Assembly (NCBI RefSeq): GCF_963677005.1
Contig: NZ_OY781616.1
Coordinates: 1,309,501-1,373,500 of the forward strand
Direction of reading: 5' to 3'
DNA from: Maridesulfovibrio sp.
GTDB taxonomy: Bacteria > Desulfobacterota > Desulfovibrionia > Desulfovibrionales > Desulfovibrionaceae
DNA length: 64,000 nucleotides
Under the pieces are notes generated by a model. The model ran no database searches. It was not told where the DNA came from and saw only the letters and a list, made by a program, of their open reading frames with translations. Of the stretch, positions 53,231 to 61,134 are shown piece by piece. The position numbers were made by a program, and so were the translations under genes. Within the stretch, counting starts at the first letter, position 1, and each line of letters starts with the position of its first letter.

Positions 53231-53695
53231 ATGAAAAATTTAAAACCAAATCTCACTCAGATCGCAACTCTGGGACCGATCGGATTACTGCCAAAAGCCC
53301 CCGGAACATGGGGATCAGCAGCTGCGCTGATAGTTGCTCCGTTCATTTTTTTCCCCCTCCCGATTCCGCTGAGAGTAATTGTGCTGGGACTGCTGTTCTA
53401 TTTCGGTGCACAGGCATGCACTGCCGCTGAAAAAGAACTGGGGAAGAAAGATCCGGGTTGCGTGGTAATAGACGAATTATTAGGGCAATGGGTCGTGTTT
53501 CTGCCTTTTCCGGGAATAGTCGGCTGGCAGGCAATAGCAGGGTTCGTGCTGTTCAGGATCTTCGATATCTTCAAACCATGGCCGGTTCGCGCCTCGGAGA
53601 AATGGCTCAAGGACGGTTACGGAGTTATGGTAGATGACCTGTTTGCCGGAATATACGCCATGCTCGTCCTGTGGCTGCTGCGCTATCTGACATAA
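53231..53695 (+). CDS. pgpA: Phosphatidylglycerophosphatase A
   Basis: A ~154-residue membrane enzyme that dephosphorylates phosphatidylglycerophosphate in phospholipid synthesis. Visible: GLLPKAPGTWGSAAAL, DPGCVVIDELLGQWV, FRIFDIFKPWPVR and GVMVDDLFAG, with several TM segments. The start is uncertain: family homology begins near ATG 53231; an in-frame ATG at 53195 adds 12 residues, and neither has an ideal ribosome binding site. Single gene before a bidirectional terminator. Confidence 0.9.
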   Translation: MKNLKPNLTQIATLGPIGLLPKAPGTWGSAAALIVAPFIFFPLPIPLRVIVLGLLFYFGAQACTAAEKELGKKDPGCVVIDELLGQWVVFLPFPGIVGWQAIAGFVLFRIFDIFKPWPVRASEKWLKDGYGVMVDDLFAGIYAMLVLWLLRYLT

Positions 53696-53737
53696 CATTC
53701 GATGAAACAATTTCATGCTTAGAAGAGCACCAAAAGT

Positions 53738-53769
53738 AATCCCCCGACAGCCAACGCTGCCGGGGGATT
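53738..53769. terminator. Bidirectional terminator between pgpA and cstA
   Basis: AATCCCCCG (53738-53746) pairs with CGGGGGATT (53761-53769). It serves both convergent genes; U-runs are short. Confidence 0.7.
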
Positions 53770-53791
53770 CTTACGTCATATTTCGGTTTTG

Positions 53792-55531
53792 TTAGGCATT
53801 TTCAGTTGCCGTTACAGGATTATCGCACCCGTAAACCTTCTTCATTACGAGATAGGTCTCGGCAATCATCCATATTTCAAGAACAAAAACAATCAGCCCC
53901 ACAACAAACAGCAGCCACTTTTCGCCCGCATAGAATTTCTGGAGGTTGAAAACCATCGCCCATCCGGTCATGGCAACCATGAAAAGCATGGGAATGGCGG
54001 TATAAATAACCTTAACCCGTTTGCGAGCGAGATAAACAGTAATGATGAGCAGAGCAAGTGCGGCCAGAAGCTGGTTCACAGTACCGAACAGCGGCCAGAG
54101 AGCAAGTGCTCCTTTCTTCAATGCGCCCACTGAGAATCCGCCGTTAAAGCAGAGTATGGCCGCAGTTCCCACAGATATCAGGGTAGCAGGAATAGCACCG
54201 GCCAGCGAAGGCACCTTGTACGCCTGGGCCAGTTCGCTGACTACATACCGCTGAATACGGGTTGCACTGTCAAGAGTGGTTGCCGCAAAGCTGACTAGAA
54301 AGACTCCCATGACAGCCAGAGCAATATTGACGGGAATGCCGTAGCTGGCCATGAGGTTGGCGGAGCCTTCGACAAAAGCACTCAGCTTTGCCCCCAGACC
54401 TGCGGCAGATGCCCAGGATGCGTAATGGGTGGTGAATGCAACTGTTCCGGTAAGCAGCTGTCCGTCCGGGGTGTGCTTGCCCATGCCGATTCCGGCACCG
54501 ACAGCAACGATTACCAGCACGGACAGAGCGGCTTCCATCAGCATGGAACCATAACCGATCATGCGTGAGTCGCGCTCGGTTTCACACTGCTTGGCGGAAG
54601 TCCCGCTACTGACCAGGGAATGAAATCCGCTGATCGCCCCGCAGGCAACGATAACAAAAAGGAACGGCAACATCGGCGGAGCCCCCTTAGGAGCAAGATC
54701 AATGGTCGGTGCCACAAAGACAGGATGAGCCACAACCGCACCGACCACGAGCAGAACCAAAGCAACCAGAAGCTGGTGGCCGTTGATATAATCTCGCGGC
54801 TGAAGCAGTGTAGTGACCGGCAGAACGGACGCGATGAAGGCATAGATCAGCATGATCACGGTCCAGACTACAATCGGGTTCATTCCCATGATTGTGGGCA
54901 TTTTAACCGGAACATAAACACCCACGACAACAAATGCATACATTAACAGAAGCGCCACAATACTCCACACAGTATGGTCGGCCTTCTTGGTATACATTAT
55001 CCACCCGAGAGCAATGGCAATGGGAACCTCGCTCCAAACCGGTATTACCGCAGCCGGATACATGTTGAAGAGAATGGCGATAATAAGCGCGAATACGGCT
55101 ATTACTATCAGCAGTTCAAAAAAGATTATTATCAGGAACAGAGTGCGGACACGGTGGTTTATAAGGCCGGCTGCCAGGTCCCCTACGGACCGCCCCTGAT
55201 TGCGCAAGCTGACGACGAGAGAACCGAAATCATGCACAGCACCCATGAAAATCGCGCCGAAAAAGACCCAGATAACGGCAGGAACCCATCCCCAGATAAT
55301 GGCAATTGCAGGACCGACAATAGGTCCAAGCCCGGCTATGGAAGTAAAATGATGGCCGAAAAGGACTTCCTTCTTTGTGGGGACAAAATCCTTTCCGTCC
55401 TCAAATTCACAACTGGGACAGACTTTTTGTTCATCTACCTGAAAAATTTTTTTTGCCAGGAATTTCCCATAAGTATTGTAGGCAATGATGTAGCCCACAA
55501 AACAAAGCCCGGCGATGACAAGAGAGTTCAC
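53792..55531 (-). CDS. cstA: Carbon starvation protein CstA
   Basis: A 579-residue membrane protein with about 16 TM helices. Starts at GTG with GGAGG 7 nt upstream. Family stretches: YGKFLAKKIF, DFVPTKKEVLFGHHFTSIAG, GPAIAIIWGWVP, GAISGFHSLVSSGTSAKQ, TTLDSATRIQRYVV. CstA-type proteins take up pyruvate or peptides. Monocistronic; the 400-bp upstream region is AT-rich. Confidence 0.95.
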   Translation of the reverse strand: MNSLVIAGLCFVGYIIAYNTYGKFLAKKIFQVDEQKVCPSCEFEDGKDFVPTKKEVLFGHHFTSIAGLGPIVGPAIAIIWGWVPAVIWVFFGAIFMGAVHDFGSLVVSLRNQGRSVGDLAAGLINHRVRTLFLIIIFFELLIVIAVFALIIAILFNMYPAAVIPVWSEVPIAIALGWIMYTKKADHTVWSIVALLLMYAFVVVGVYVPVKMPTIMGMNPIVVWTVIMLIYAFIASVLPVTTLLQPRDYINGHQLLVALVLLVVGAVVAHPVFVAPTIDLAPKGAPPMLPFLFVIVACGAISGFHSLVSSGTSAKQCETERDSRMIGYGSMLMEAALSVLVIVAVGAGIGMGKHTPDGQLLTGTVAFTTHYASWASAAGLGAKLSAFVEGSANLMASYGIPVNIALAVMGVFLVSFAATTLDSATRIQRYVVSELAQAYKVPSLAGAIPATLISVGTAAILCFNGGFSVGALKKGALALWPLFGTVNQLLAALALLIITVYLARKRVKVIYTAIPMLFMVAMTGWAMVFNLQKFYAGEKWLLFVVGLIVFVLEIWMIAETYLVMKKVYGCDNPVTATENA

Positions 55532-55935
55532 CTAAACACCTCCGATAAAAAAGAACCAACACACAGCGGAAAAGCAAAGCGTTTCCGAACCCACACACTG
55601 CTATAAAAACCGCAGTCAGGACCCATTAACGCTTCAGCCCGCCCACTGCACCGTTTTTAACGGAAGCAGTGTAAATATAAATATTTACTGCAGCGATACC
55701 CCTCGGTCTGATCTACGGAATCTATAATCCATTTAAGTCCGCCCTACCTATATTATTTTACCGCAAATTACCAGTTCAACTTAAAATATTGCGCAACGAC
55801 CTATCGGCAAATTTATTTTACGCGAAATAATGCCGCCTGCTGAAAACATTTTTACTGCAACAAAGCATCAGAAACTATATTTCACGAAAATTTAAGTCAT
55901 ATAATTAAATTTTGAAACAGGCGACACCATCATTT
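55532..55935. other. 404-bp gap upstream of cstA
   Basis: AT-rich region without a gene. An inverted repeat GTAAATA-TAAA-TATTTAC (about 55670-55688) within a GCAGT...ACTGC frame might be a regulator site. It should hold the cstA promoter; no terminator for the next minus gene is evident. Confidence 0.4.
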
Positions 55936-56688
55936 CTATGTCCCTTCAACGACATCAACCTTTGCAAAGGACGGCTCATGCAAAGGAATCAGGATATCAG
56001 CCATATCCCGCACCTTGAGCATAATATCGTATGCTTCATAAGTATTGACAGGTGTGCCCGGAGGAATAACCTCCATCTCCATACCGGTAATTTCCGGCGG
56101 CGGGTTGAAATTTTCCATAATCACGCAAAATCCGGTAATAGCCGCAAGCCCGCCTTCAGTATCCACCAGCACAGTCATACCGCCTTCGGTATGCACAGGC
56201 GTATGCATCATGCGTATGCCGGGAACGACTTCGAAATCACCATCCAGCACCTCCAGTTGACCGGCTTCTTCCACATCCTCCACATAGTCCTCAAGGTAAC
56301 GGAAATCCAGAGGATGAGGATTGTGGACATGTTCCAGTTCCTTGCGATGCACGTAAAATCTGGCATTGGAACACTTGTAATCGTTTTCACAATGATCGTT
56401 ATGAAGGTGGGTATGAATAACAATATCTATGTCTTCCGGTTTGAGCCCGTATCTGCCGAGTCCTTCCTCAAAAGTATATATCTTACCGCCGAGATCAGCT
56501 TCCCTGTCAGCTGAAATGATGGGCTGCATCTCTCCGGTATCGACTATTATGTTCTTGTCTCCGCCCTCCAGATACCAGCAGTATATTGGGATAATATAAG
56601 GCTCTCCGTAGCCGTGCTGGTAAGTCATCATGCCCTTGTCAAAACGTTTGGTCCCCATGACTATGGGGTGTATTCTGTACTTGCTCAT
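55936..56688 (-). CDS. Lactonase-like MBL-fold hydrolase
   Basis: A 250-residue metallo-beta-lactamase-fold protein with the metal motif HTHLHNDHCEN (~89-99), MMHTPVHTEGGMTVLVD, GFCVIMENF and the final PLHEPS His. Layout fits N-acyl-homoserine-lactonase/ahlD-like proteins. I chose ATG 56688 (GGGAG upstream) over 56745. Substrate unknown. It is divergent from the DUF169 gene across a long AT-rich gap. Confidence 0.87.
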   Translation of the reverse strand: MSKYRIHPIVMGTKRFDKGMMTYQHGYGEPYIIPIYCWYLEGGDKNIIVDTGEMQPIISADREADLGGKIYTFEEGLGRYGLKPEDIDIVIHTHLHNDHCENDYKCSNARFYVHRKELEHVHNPHPLDFRYLEDYVEDVEEAGQLEVLDGDFEVVPGIRMMHTPVHTEGGMTVLVDTEGGLAAITGFCVIMENFNPPPEITGMEMEVIPPGTPVNTYEAYDIMLKVRDMADILIPLHEPSFAKVDVVEGT

Positions 56689-57123
56689 GGTTTCTCCCGA
56701 ATTTGAAACTGCACTTGATGTATATATATGTAGCAGGCAAGACATTACTCCTGTATGCGACCAAAAGTAAATTTCTGGTTACGAATATATAACTTGATAT
56801 AAGTGAAAAAGAAAACAATCACAAACTTGTAACATTATTTTAAAACTAAAATAAATAAATTCAGTTCCTACTTAATCAAATAATATCTTCTAACTAGTTA
56901 AATTTTTTCTTTATTTAAAAATTATTGTTATTTATTTCACAATATTTGCAGAAAATAGCTCTCGTTAAACAAACTTAAATTGTGAAAAAGTTATTTTTTT
57001 CTTTATCTCAAATTTCATTGTTTAATTATCCCCCTCACTCTAATTAAGTGTTACTTTAAAAATTAACCGGGAAAACCCGGTTGTGACAAAAATATCATTA
57101 ACCCGGAAAGCGAGGAGGACACG
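56689..57123. other. 435-bp AT-rich divergent promoter region
   Basis: Strongly AT-rich. It holds a Rex-like site (56925-56942), a second TTGTGAA half-site in inverse orientation (ATTGTGAAA 56979-56987 against TTTCACAAT 56935-56943), and GAGGAGG before the DUF169 start. No gene seen. Confidence 0.55.
56925..56942 (+). promoter_or_regulatory. Candidate Rex operator upstream of DUF169 gene
   Basis: TTGTTATTTATTTCACAA: right half TTCACAA is perfect and the left half TTGTTAT has two mismatches to TTGTGAA. Position ~180 bp before the DUF169 start. Inferred from the known Rex consensus. Confidence 0.4.
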
Positions 57124-57897
57124 ATGACCTACAAGGAGATGCAGGAACTGCTGATGAAGGAAATGAGACTGTACCACTATCCCGTGGCAGTGAAATATTT
57201 CTATGATCAGGCCGAAGTCGACGAATTCAAGGAAAAAGCAGAATACCACGTACCGGTTAAGGCTATGACCTTCTGTCAGTGGGAAATTGCAGCACGCATG
57301 AAAGGTCAGACAGTTTACGCTGATGTTGACGGGCTGGGTTGCGGCAATGCGAAATACGCTTTTGCATGGAAGGAACTTGATGAAGGCGAGATCAAGGGAC
57401 ATATGAAATATGTAAAGGATATGGAACAGGCCAAGAAATTTGTTCTCAGCAAGCCCCGCCTGCCGGAAGGACTCATAGGCATCGCAGTTGCTCCGCTCGG
57501 TTCCATTGACGGCATTTTCGAGCCCGACACTGTACACTTCTACTGTGACAACATGCAGGCATACCACCTGGCAGTAGACTACGCAGCAGCAACAGACACG
57601 CATCCTCTGCGCTCCAACATCACCATGAACTCCTCGGCATGTGCAGGAAACGTATTCTCGTACCTGAATCAGGAATTCAACATGGTTCCGGCCTGCTCCG
57701 GCAGCTATAACGCAGGCAAGACCGAACGCGGCGAAATCAACGTCATGATCCCCGGCAAAAAGTTCAAGGCCGTTGTTCAGAGACTTGTTGACCGCATCGA
57801 ACTGGCCAGCTCCTCCATCACCAAGCCCGGTGACGGTTTCCCCGGTCAGGATGTCTGCAAGAACTGTCCGCTGATCATCTTCAAGAAAGAAAAATAA
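57124..57897 (+). CDS. DUF169 family protein
   Basis: A 257-residue cytoplasmic protein of uncharacterised family DUF169. Conserved features: YPVAVKYFYD near the start, AMTFCQWE, GLGCGNAKYAF, HFYCDNMQA, SSACAGNVFSYL, VPACSGSYN and a C-terminal CKNCPLII. The seven or so cysteines could bind a metal or Fe-S centre. No enzyme activity is known. GAGGAGG lies 8 nt before the ATG. It leads a plus-strand series with TSUP, PhnD-like and kinase genes; a stem-loop follows its stop codon. Confidence 0.9.
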   Translation: MTYKEMQELLMKEMRLYHYPVAVKYFYDQAEVDEFKEKAEYHVPVKAMTFCQWEIAARMKGQTVYADVDGLGCGNAKYAFAWKELDEGEIKGHMKYVKDMEQAKKFVLSKPRLPEGLIGIAVAPLGSIDGIFEPDTVHFYCDNMQAYHLAVDYAAATDTHPLRSNITMNSSACAGNVFSYLNQEFNMVPACSGSYNAGKTERGEINVMIPGKKFKAVVQRLVDRIELASSSITKPGDGFPGQDVCKNCPLIIFKKEK

Positions 57898-57913
57898 GCA
57901 ACCGACGCAATTA

Positions 57914-57945
57914 ACGGATTTGCGCAAATAGAAGCGCAAATCCGT
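57914..57945 (+). other. Stem-loop after the DUF169 gene (no U-run)
   Basis: A perfect 12-bp stem, ACGGATTTGCGC (57914-57925) with GCGCAAATCCGT (57934-57945), 8-nt loop, followed by GAAATATG. Lacking a U-run it is more likely an mRNA stabiliser or processing site than a full terminator. Confidence 0.6.
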
Positions 57946-57969
57946 GAAATATGAATGATGACGCTGAAT

Positions 57970-58008
57970 CCGGATCCGGCCTGATTGGGTCAGGCGGCTG
58001 CAACAGCC
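57970..58008 (+). promoter_or_regulatory. Structured leader before the TSUP gene
   Basis: Three adjacent inverted repeats: CCGGATCCGG (57970-57979), GCCTGA-TTGGG-TCAGGC (57979-57995) and GGCTG-CAA-CAGCC (57996-58008), 57 nt before the start codon. The compact series suggests a cis-acting RNA. It does not match a riboswitch I know. Confidence 0.45.
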
Positions 58009-58064
58009 AGGGGAAGCAGGTGATGGGTTCGGCAAAACTGACTTTCGCTTCAAGGAGTAACTCA

Positions 58065-59225
58065 ATGTTCAAATCACGCAAAAGCCTTTTGATTCTGGCT
58101 CTCGCGGCGCTGGCTGTGGCGGTGTTCTTCCAACCCGCTTTTGCCGACAGACTGTCTGACGCAATCAGTTCAACCCCCAAAGGCCCTGATGCAGGCCAGA
58201 TCAACACTGATCTCGCCACCGGTTTTCTGGGAATCAACGGCGCTCCCAACGTCAACCTCGTTGTCGGCTTTTTCTGGGCCCTCTGGGTAGGCTGGATCTT
58301 CTCCACTGTCGGAGCTTTCGGCGGAATCATGGCCGGTGTCGGTCACATTACCATCTATGGTTTCGGTAACTACGCTTCCAGCTTCAAAAAGACCTCTCCG
58401 GTCATGAACAAGCTGGTAACGGACTCCATCCGCGTATCCAACCAGTGGCTTGTCGGTACCTCCGCAGCCATGTCCTCCTTCAACTATTATAAGATGGGCC
58501 GCCTGGTTCTCCCCCTTGCTCTTTCCCTGGCAGCAGGCTCCATTGCCGGTTCATATCTCGTTCCCTGGCTCACCGCCGGAAAAATCTCGCTGAAGTCCTA
58601 CATCGGTTTCTTCGGCCTCTTTGTCCTCGGCCTCGGCTGCTACCTGTTCTATGAAACCACTCCCAAAGGACAGGCCGGTAAGAAACAGGCCAAAGAAGCT
58701 GCAAAGGCTTTCGAAGCTTCCATCAAAACAGAAAAAGAAGGCGGAAAGGTAGACACCGCAGCCATGGGCGTAAAAGTTATCAGCTTTTCCATGTCCAAAT
58801 GCGTTTTCACCTTCTACGGCGTTGAATTCTCCTTCAACCCCCTGATTCCGGTAGTCGGCGGTTTCATCATCGCAGCTCTGGCTTCCTTCCTGGGTGTTGG
58901 CGGCGGCTTCCTGCTCGTTCCCTTCCTCACCAGTGTTGCAGGCCTGCCCATGTACCTCGTTGCAGGTACCTCCGCTCTGGCTGTTCTGGTAGGTATGACC
59001 ACCTCCATTTTCACTTACATGGTAGTCAAAGATACCCCGGTTTTCTGGCCCCTGATCGGCATTGAACTTCTGGGTATCCTCGTAGGCTCCTTCATCGGAC
59101 CCCGTACTTCCAAGTACATCCCGGACATCTGGCTGAAACGCCTGTTCGTAATACTGGCTCTGTACGTAGGTATCCGTTACTCCTCCAAGGGATTCCTGGG
59201 ATACAGCCTGCTGCCTCCGTTCTAA
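58065..59225 (+). CDS. TSUP (TauE/SafE) family transporter
   Basis: A 386-residue membrane protein with a signal-like first helix (~8-25, ending AFADR) and about eight further TM segments. The duplicated TSUP motif is seen at FSTVGAFGGIMAGVGHI and SFLGVGGGFLLVPFL. Between halves is a charged ~50-residue loop (TTPKGQAGKKQAKEAA...). TSUP proteins move sulfite, sulfonates, thiosulfate or organic acids. AAGGAG lies before ATG 58065; the frame is open from 57951 but that part is the leader. Substrate unknown. Confidence 0.92.
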   Translation: MFKSRKSLLILALAALAVAVFFQPAFADRLSDAISSTPKGPDAGQINTDLATGFLGINGAPNVNLVVGFFWALWVGWIFSTVGAFGGIMAGVGHITIYGFGNYASSFKKTSPVMNKLVTDSIRVSNQWLVGTSAAMSSFNYYKMGRLVLPLALSLAAGSIAGSYLVPWLTAGKISLKSYIGFFGLFVLGLGCYLFYETTPKGQAGKKQAKEAAKAFEASIKTEKEGGKVDTAAMGVKVISFSMSKCVFTFYGVEFSFNPLIPVVGGFIIAALASFLGVGGGFLLVPFLTSVAGLPMYLVAGTSALAVLVGMTTSIFTYMVVKDTPVFWPLIGIELLGILVGSFIGPRTSKYIPDIWLKRLFVILALYVGIRYSSKGFLGYSLLPPF

Positions 59226-59480
59226 ACCGACGCACGCCTTCCGCACCGGACCCACAACGGTGCGGAAGGAATTACACTACAAAGTCCCGGGGCCTTCCGC
59301 GCACTCCACTCAGGAAGGTTCCGGGCACCCGAAAGGACGTACGGATACGTCCATTTGAACTTTCAAAGACGGAATTTACAAACGCGGCAGATACTGATTT
59401 ATCAGGAAGGCCGCACCGAGATCGGCTTAACGGGCGGAAATTGAAAGAGCCCATGGACCAAACATTACCGGAGTCATAAA
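59226..59480 (+). other. Gap after TSUP gene with a strong stem-loop
   Basis: CCTTCCGCACCG (59237-59248) pairs with CGGTGCGGAAGG (59258-59269), a perfect 12-bp stem with no U-run, as after the DUF169 gene. The remaining ~200 bp show no gene; they may hold a promoter for the next cluster. Confidence 0.55.
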
Positions 59481-60113
59481 ATGCTGGAATCAATTTACCC
59501 GATTGTTGACGCCCTGCTCATAGGGCCTTACCGCACGGGGTTGCCTGCGGTGGCCGCTTTCTGGCTCGGATCTGCAGTTCTGGCACTGTGGTGCACACTT
59601 GGCGGCGAACTGAGCATGACTCTTGTCTATATCTGGAACCGGGATTACTACACCGATCTCAACTGCAAAATGACCCGCATGCACAATATTTCTGTCGAAG
59701 CGGTCCGGCACAAGGAAAAGGAAACCTTCAAATCCGCCAACACCTGGGCCAACGAATATTTCGGCAAGGTCTTCTTTTCCCAGGCGGCGCTGTTTGCTGT
59801 CTCGCTGTGGCCGGTTCCCTTTGCCATGGGCTGGCTGCAGGAGCGTTTTGCTGGCATAACCATTCACACTGTGCCTTTCACGGATTTTTCACTCAGCTAT
59901 CCTTTTGTTTTCATTTCCTCTTATATTATTGTACGATTCACCTTCTCTAAGATCAGGCATTTCATACCTGTGCTCAAAAAAATTGATGGAATGAGAGCGG
60001 AAGATGCCGAAAAGGCCGGTGAACTGACTTCCTGGAGCGAACTTGCCCCGCAAGGTAACGCAGATGATGAAGTTGCAGGAACAGAAGAAACTCCGGTCCA
60101 CGGCAGGATCTGA
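59481..60113 (+). CDS. Membrane protein of unknown function, EMC3/TMCO1-like layout
   Basis: A 210-residue protein: hydrophobic ~20-50, a charged helical hairpin with NRDYYTDLNCKMTRMHNISV and HKEKETFKSAN (~55-90), then hydrophobic ~95-120 and ~130-155 and a polar tail. This layout (TM, cytosolic helical hairpin, two TMs with a VPF loop) recalls the Oxa1/DUF106/TMCO1 superfamily, but similarity is in topology only. I do not recognise the gene. It is 58 bp before the PhnD-like gene. Confidence 0.75.
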   Translation: MLESIYPIVDALLIGPYRTGLPAVAAFWLGSAVLALWCTLGGELSMTLVYIWNRDYYTDLNCKMTRMHNISVEAVRHKEKETFKSANTWANEYFGKVFFSQAALFAVSLWPVPFAMGWLQERFAGITIHTVPFTDFSLSYPFVFISSYIIVRFTFSKIRHFIPVLKKIDGMRAEDAEKAGELTSWSELAPQGNADDEVAGTEETPVHGRI

Positions 60114-60171
60114 TTCAGGTCCGGACCGTGGCGAGCTGCACGGCGACCTTTCCGCTCTCGGCGGGGAAACC

Positions 60172-61134
60172 ATGCAGAAGCTCAAATTCATAATTCCGGC
60201 GGTCCTGCTGTTACTGGGTATCGCCCTCTATTTTTTCGGTCCTCCGCCGGAAGAAGAAGTTGTGCGTGTGGACATGTCCAAACGTGTTGAGATACGCGTT
60301 CCGGAACCGGAACCGGCCATAACTTACGCATATCTTCCGCAATATTCGCACAGGATTTCGTACCTGCGTCACAACAGGCTTATCGAATATCTATCCAAAA
60401 CAACCGGACTTTCCATCCGTCAGGTCTTTCCAGATACTTTCGAGGAACACCGGCGCATGGTAGAAAGCGGAGAGATAGACATATCCTTTTCCAACCCGGT
60501 GACCTACACCCGGATAGCCCAGAGCGGAGCCCGGGCCTTTGCACGTATAATCGAGCCTTCCGGCAGTCCTACATTCAAGGGACAGATAATAACCCGCAGG
60601 GACAACCGCTACATCCACAAACTGAAGGATTGCATAGGCAAAAGCTGGATTGCCGTTGATCAGCTTTCAGCCGGAGGATACCTGTATCCGCTGGGTCTTT
60701 TTATCGACAACGGAATCAATGCCACGGATTTCAAGGATATTTCTTTTGCCCCCGGCCCCGGAGGCAAACAGGAAAAGGTGGCCCTGGCTGTTTATGCCGG
60801 TAAATACGATTTCGGTTCCATCCGCGAAGGAACCCTTGATGTTGTCCGCGATAAAATCAATGTCGACAAGATCAGGATAGTGGCCGAGACAAAATCCTAC
60901 CCGGGCTGGGTCTACGCCGCCAGACGCGGACTGGACAAAGAGGTGATACGCAAGATTTCCAAAGCCATGTTCAATCTGTCAATGGATCACCCGGTTCAGG
61001 CCGGGATTCTGCGGCAGGCCGGAATGCGCGGAATAATCCCGGCCAAAGACAGCGACTACGACTCTGTGAGGAGTCTCATTCGGGAACTGGGTCTCCGCAA
61101 CCTTTATGGCTGGCAGGGAGGGCAGAATGACTAA
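60172..61134 (+). CDS. PhnD-like phosphate/phosphonate-type binding protein
   Basis: A 320-residue periplasmic-type protein with an uncleaved TM anchor (~6-24, KFIIPAVLLLLGIALYFFG) and a type-II binding fold of the PhnD/PtxB class: YLPQYSHRISYLRHNRLIEYLSKTTGL (shown partly: YLSKTTGL), DISFSNPVTYTRI, AVDQLSAGGYLYPL, EKVALAVYAGKYDFGSIREG. The next kinase gene starts inside its stop region (8-bp overlap), so the pair is translationally coupled; it may feed the kinase as an input protein rather than a transporter. GGGG lies 5 nt before ATG 60172. Confidence 0.88.
   Translation: MQKLKFIIPAVLLLLGIALYFFGPPPEEEVVRVDMSKRVEIRVPEPEPAITYAYLPQYSHRISYLRHNRLIEYLSKTTGLSIRQVFPDTFEEHRRMVESGEIDISFSNPVTYTRIAQSGARAFARIIEPSGSPTFKGQIITRRDNRYIHKLKDCIGKSWIAVDQLSAGGYLYPLGLFIDNGINATDFKDISFAPGPGGKQEKVALAVYAGKYDFGSIREGTLDVVRDKINVDKIRIVAETKSYPGWVYAARRGLDKEVIRKISKAMFNLSMDHPVQAGILRQAGMRGIIPAKDSDYDSVRSLIRELGLRNLYGWQGGQND

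Noticed and set aside
57040-58065. 341-codon minus-strand frame opposite DUF169
   Set aside because: It is antisense to a gene with family motifs and a strong ribosome binding site; composition effects give long antisense frames here.
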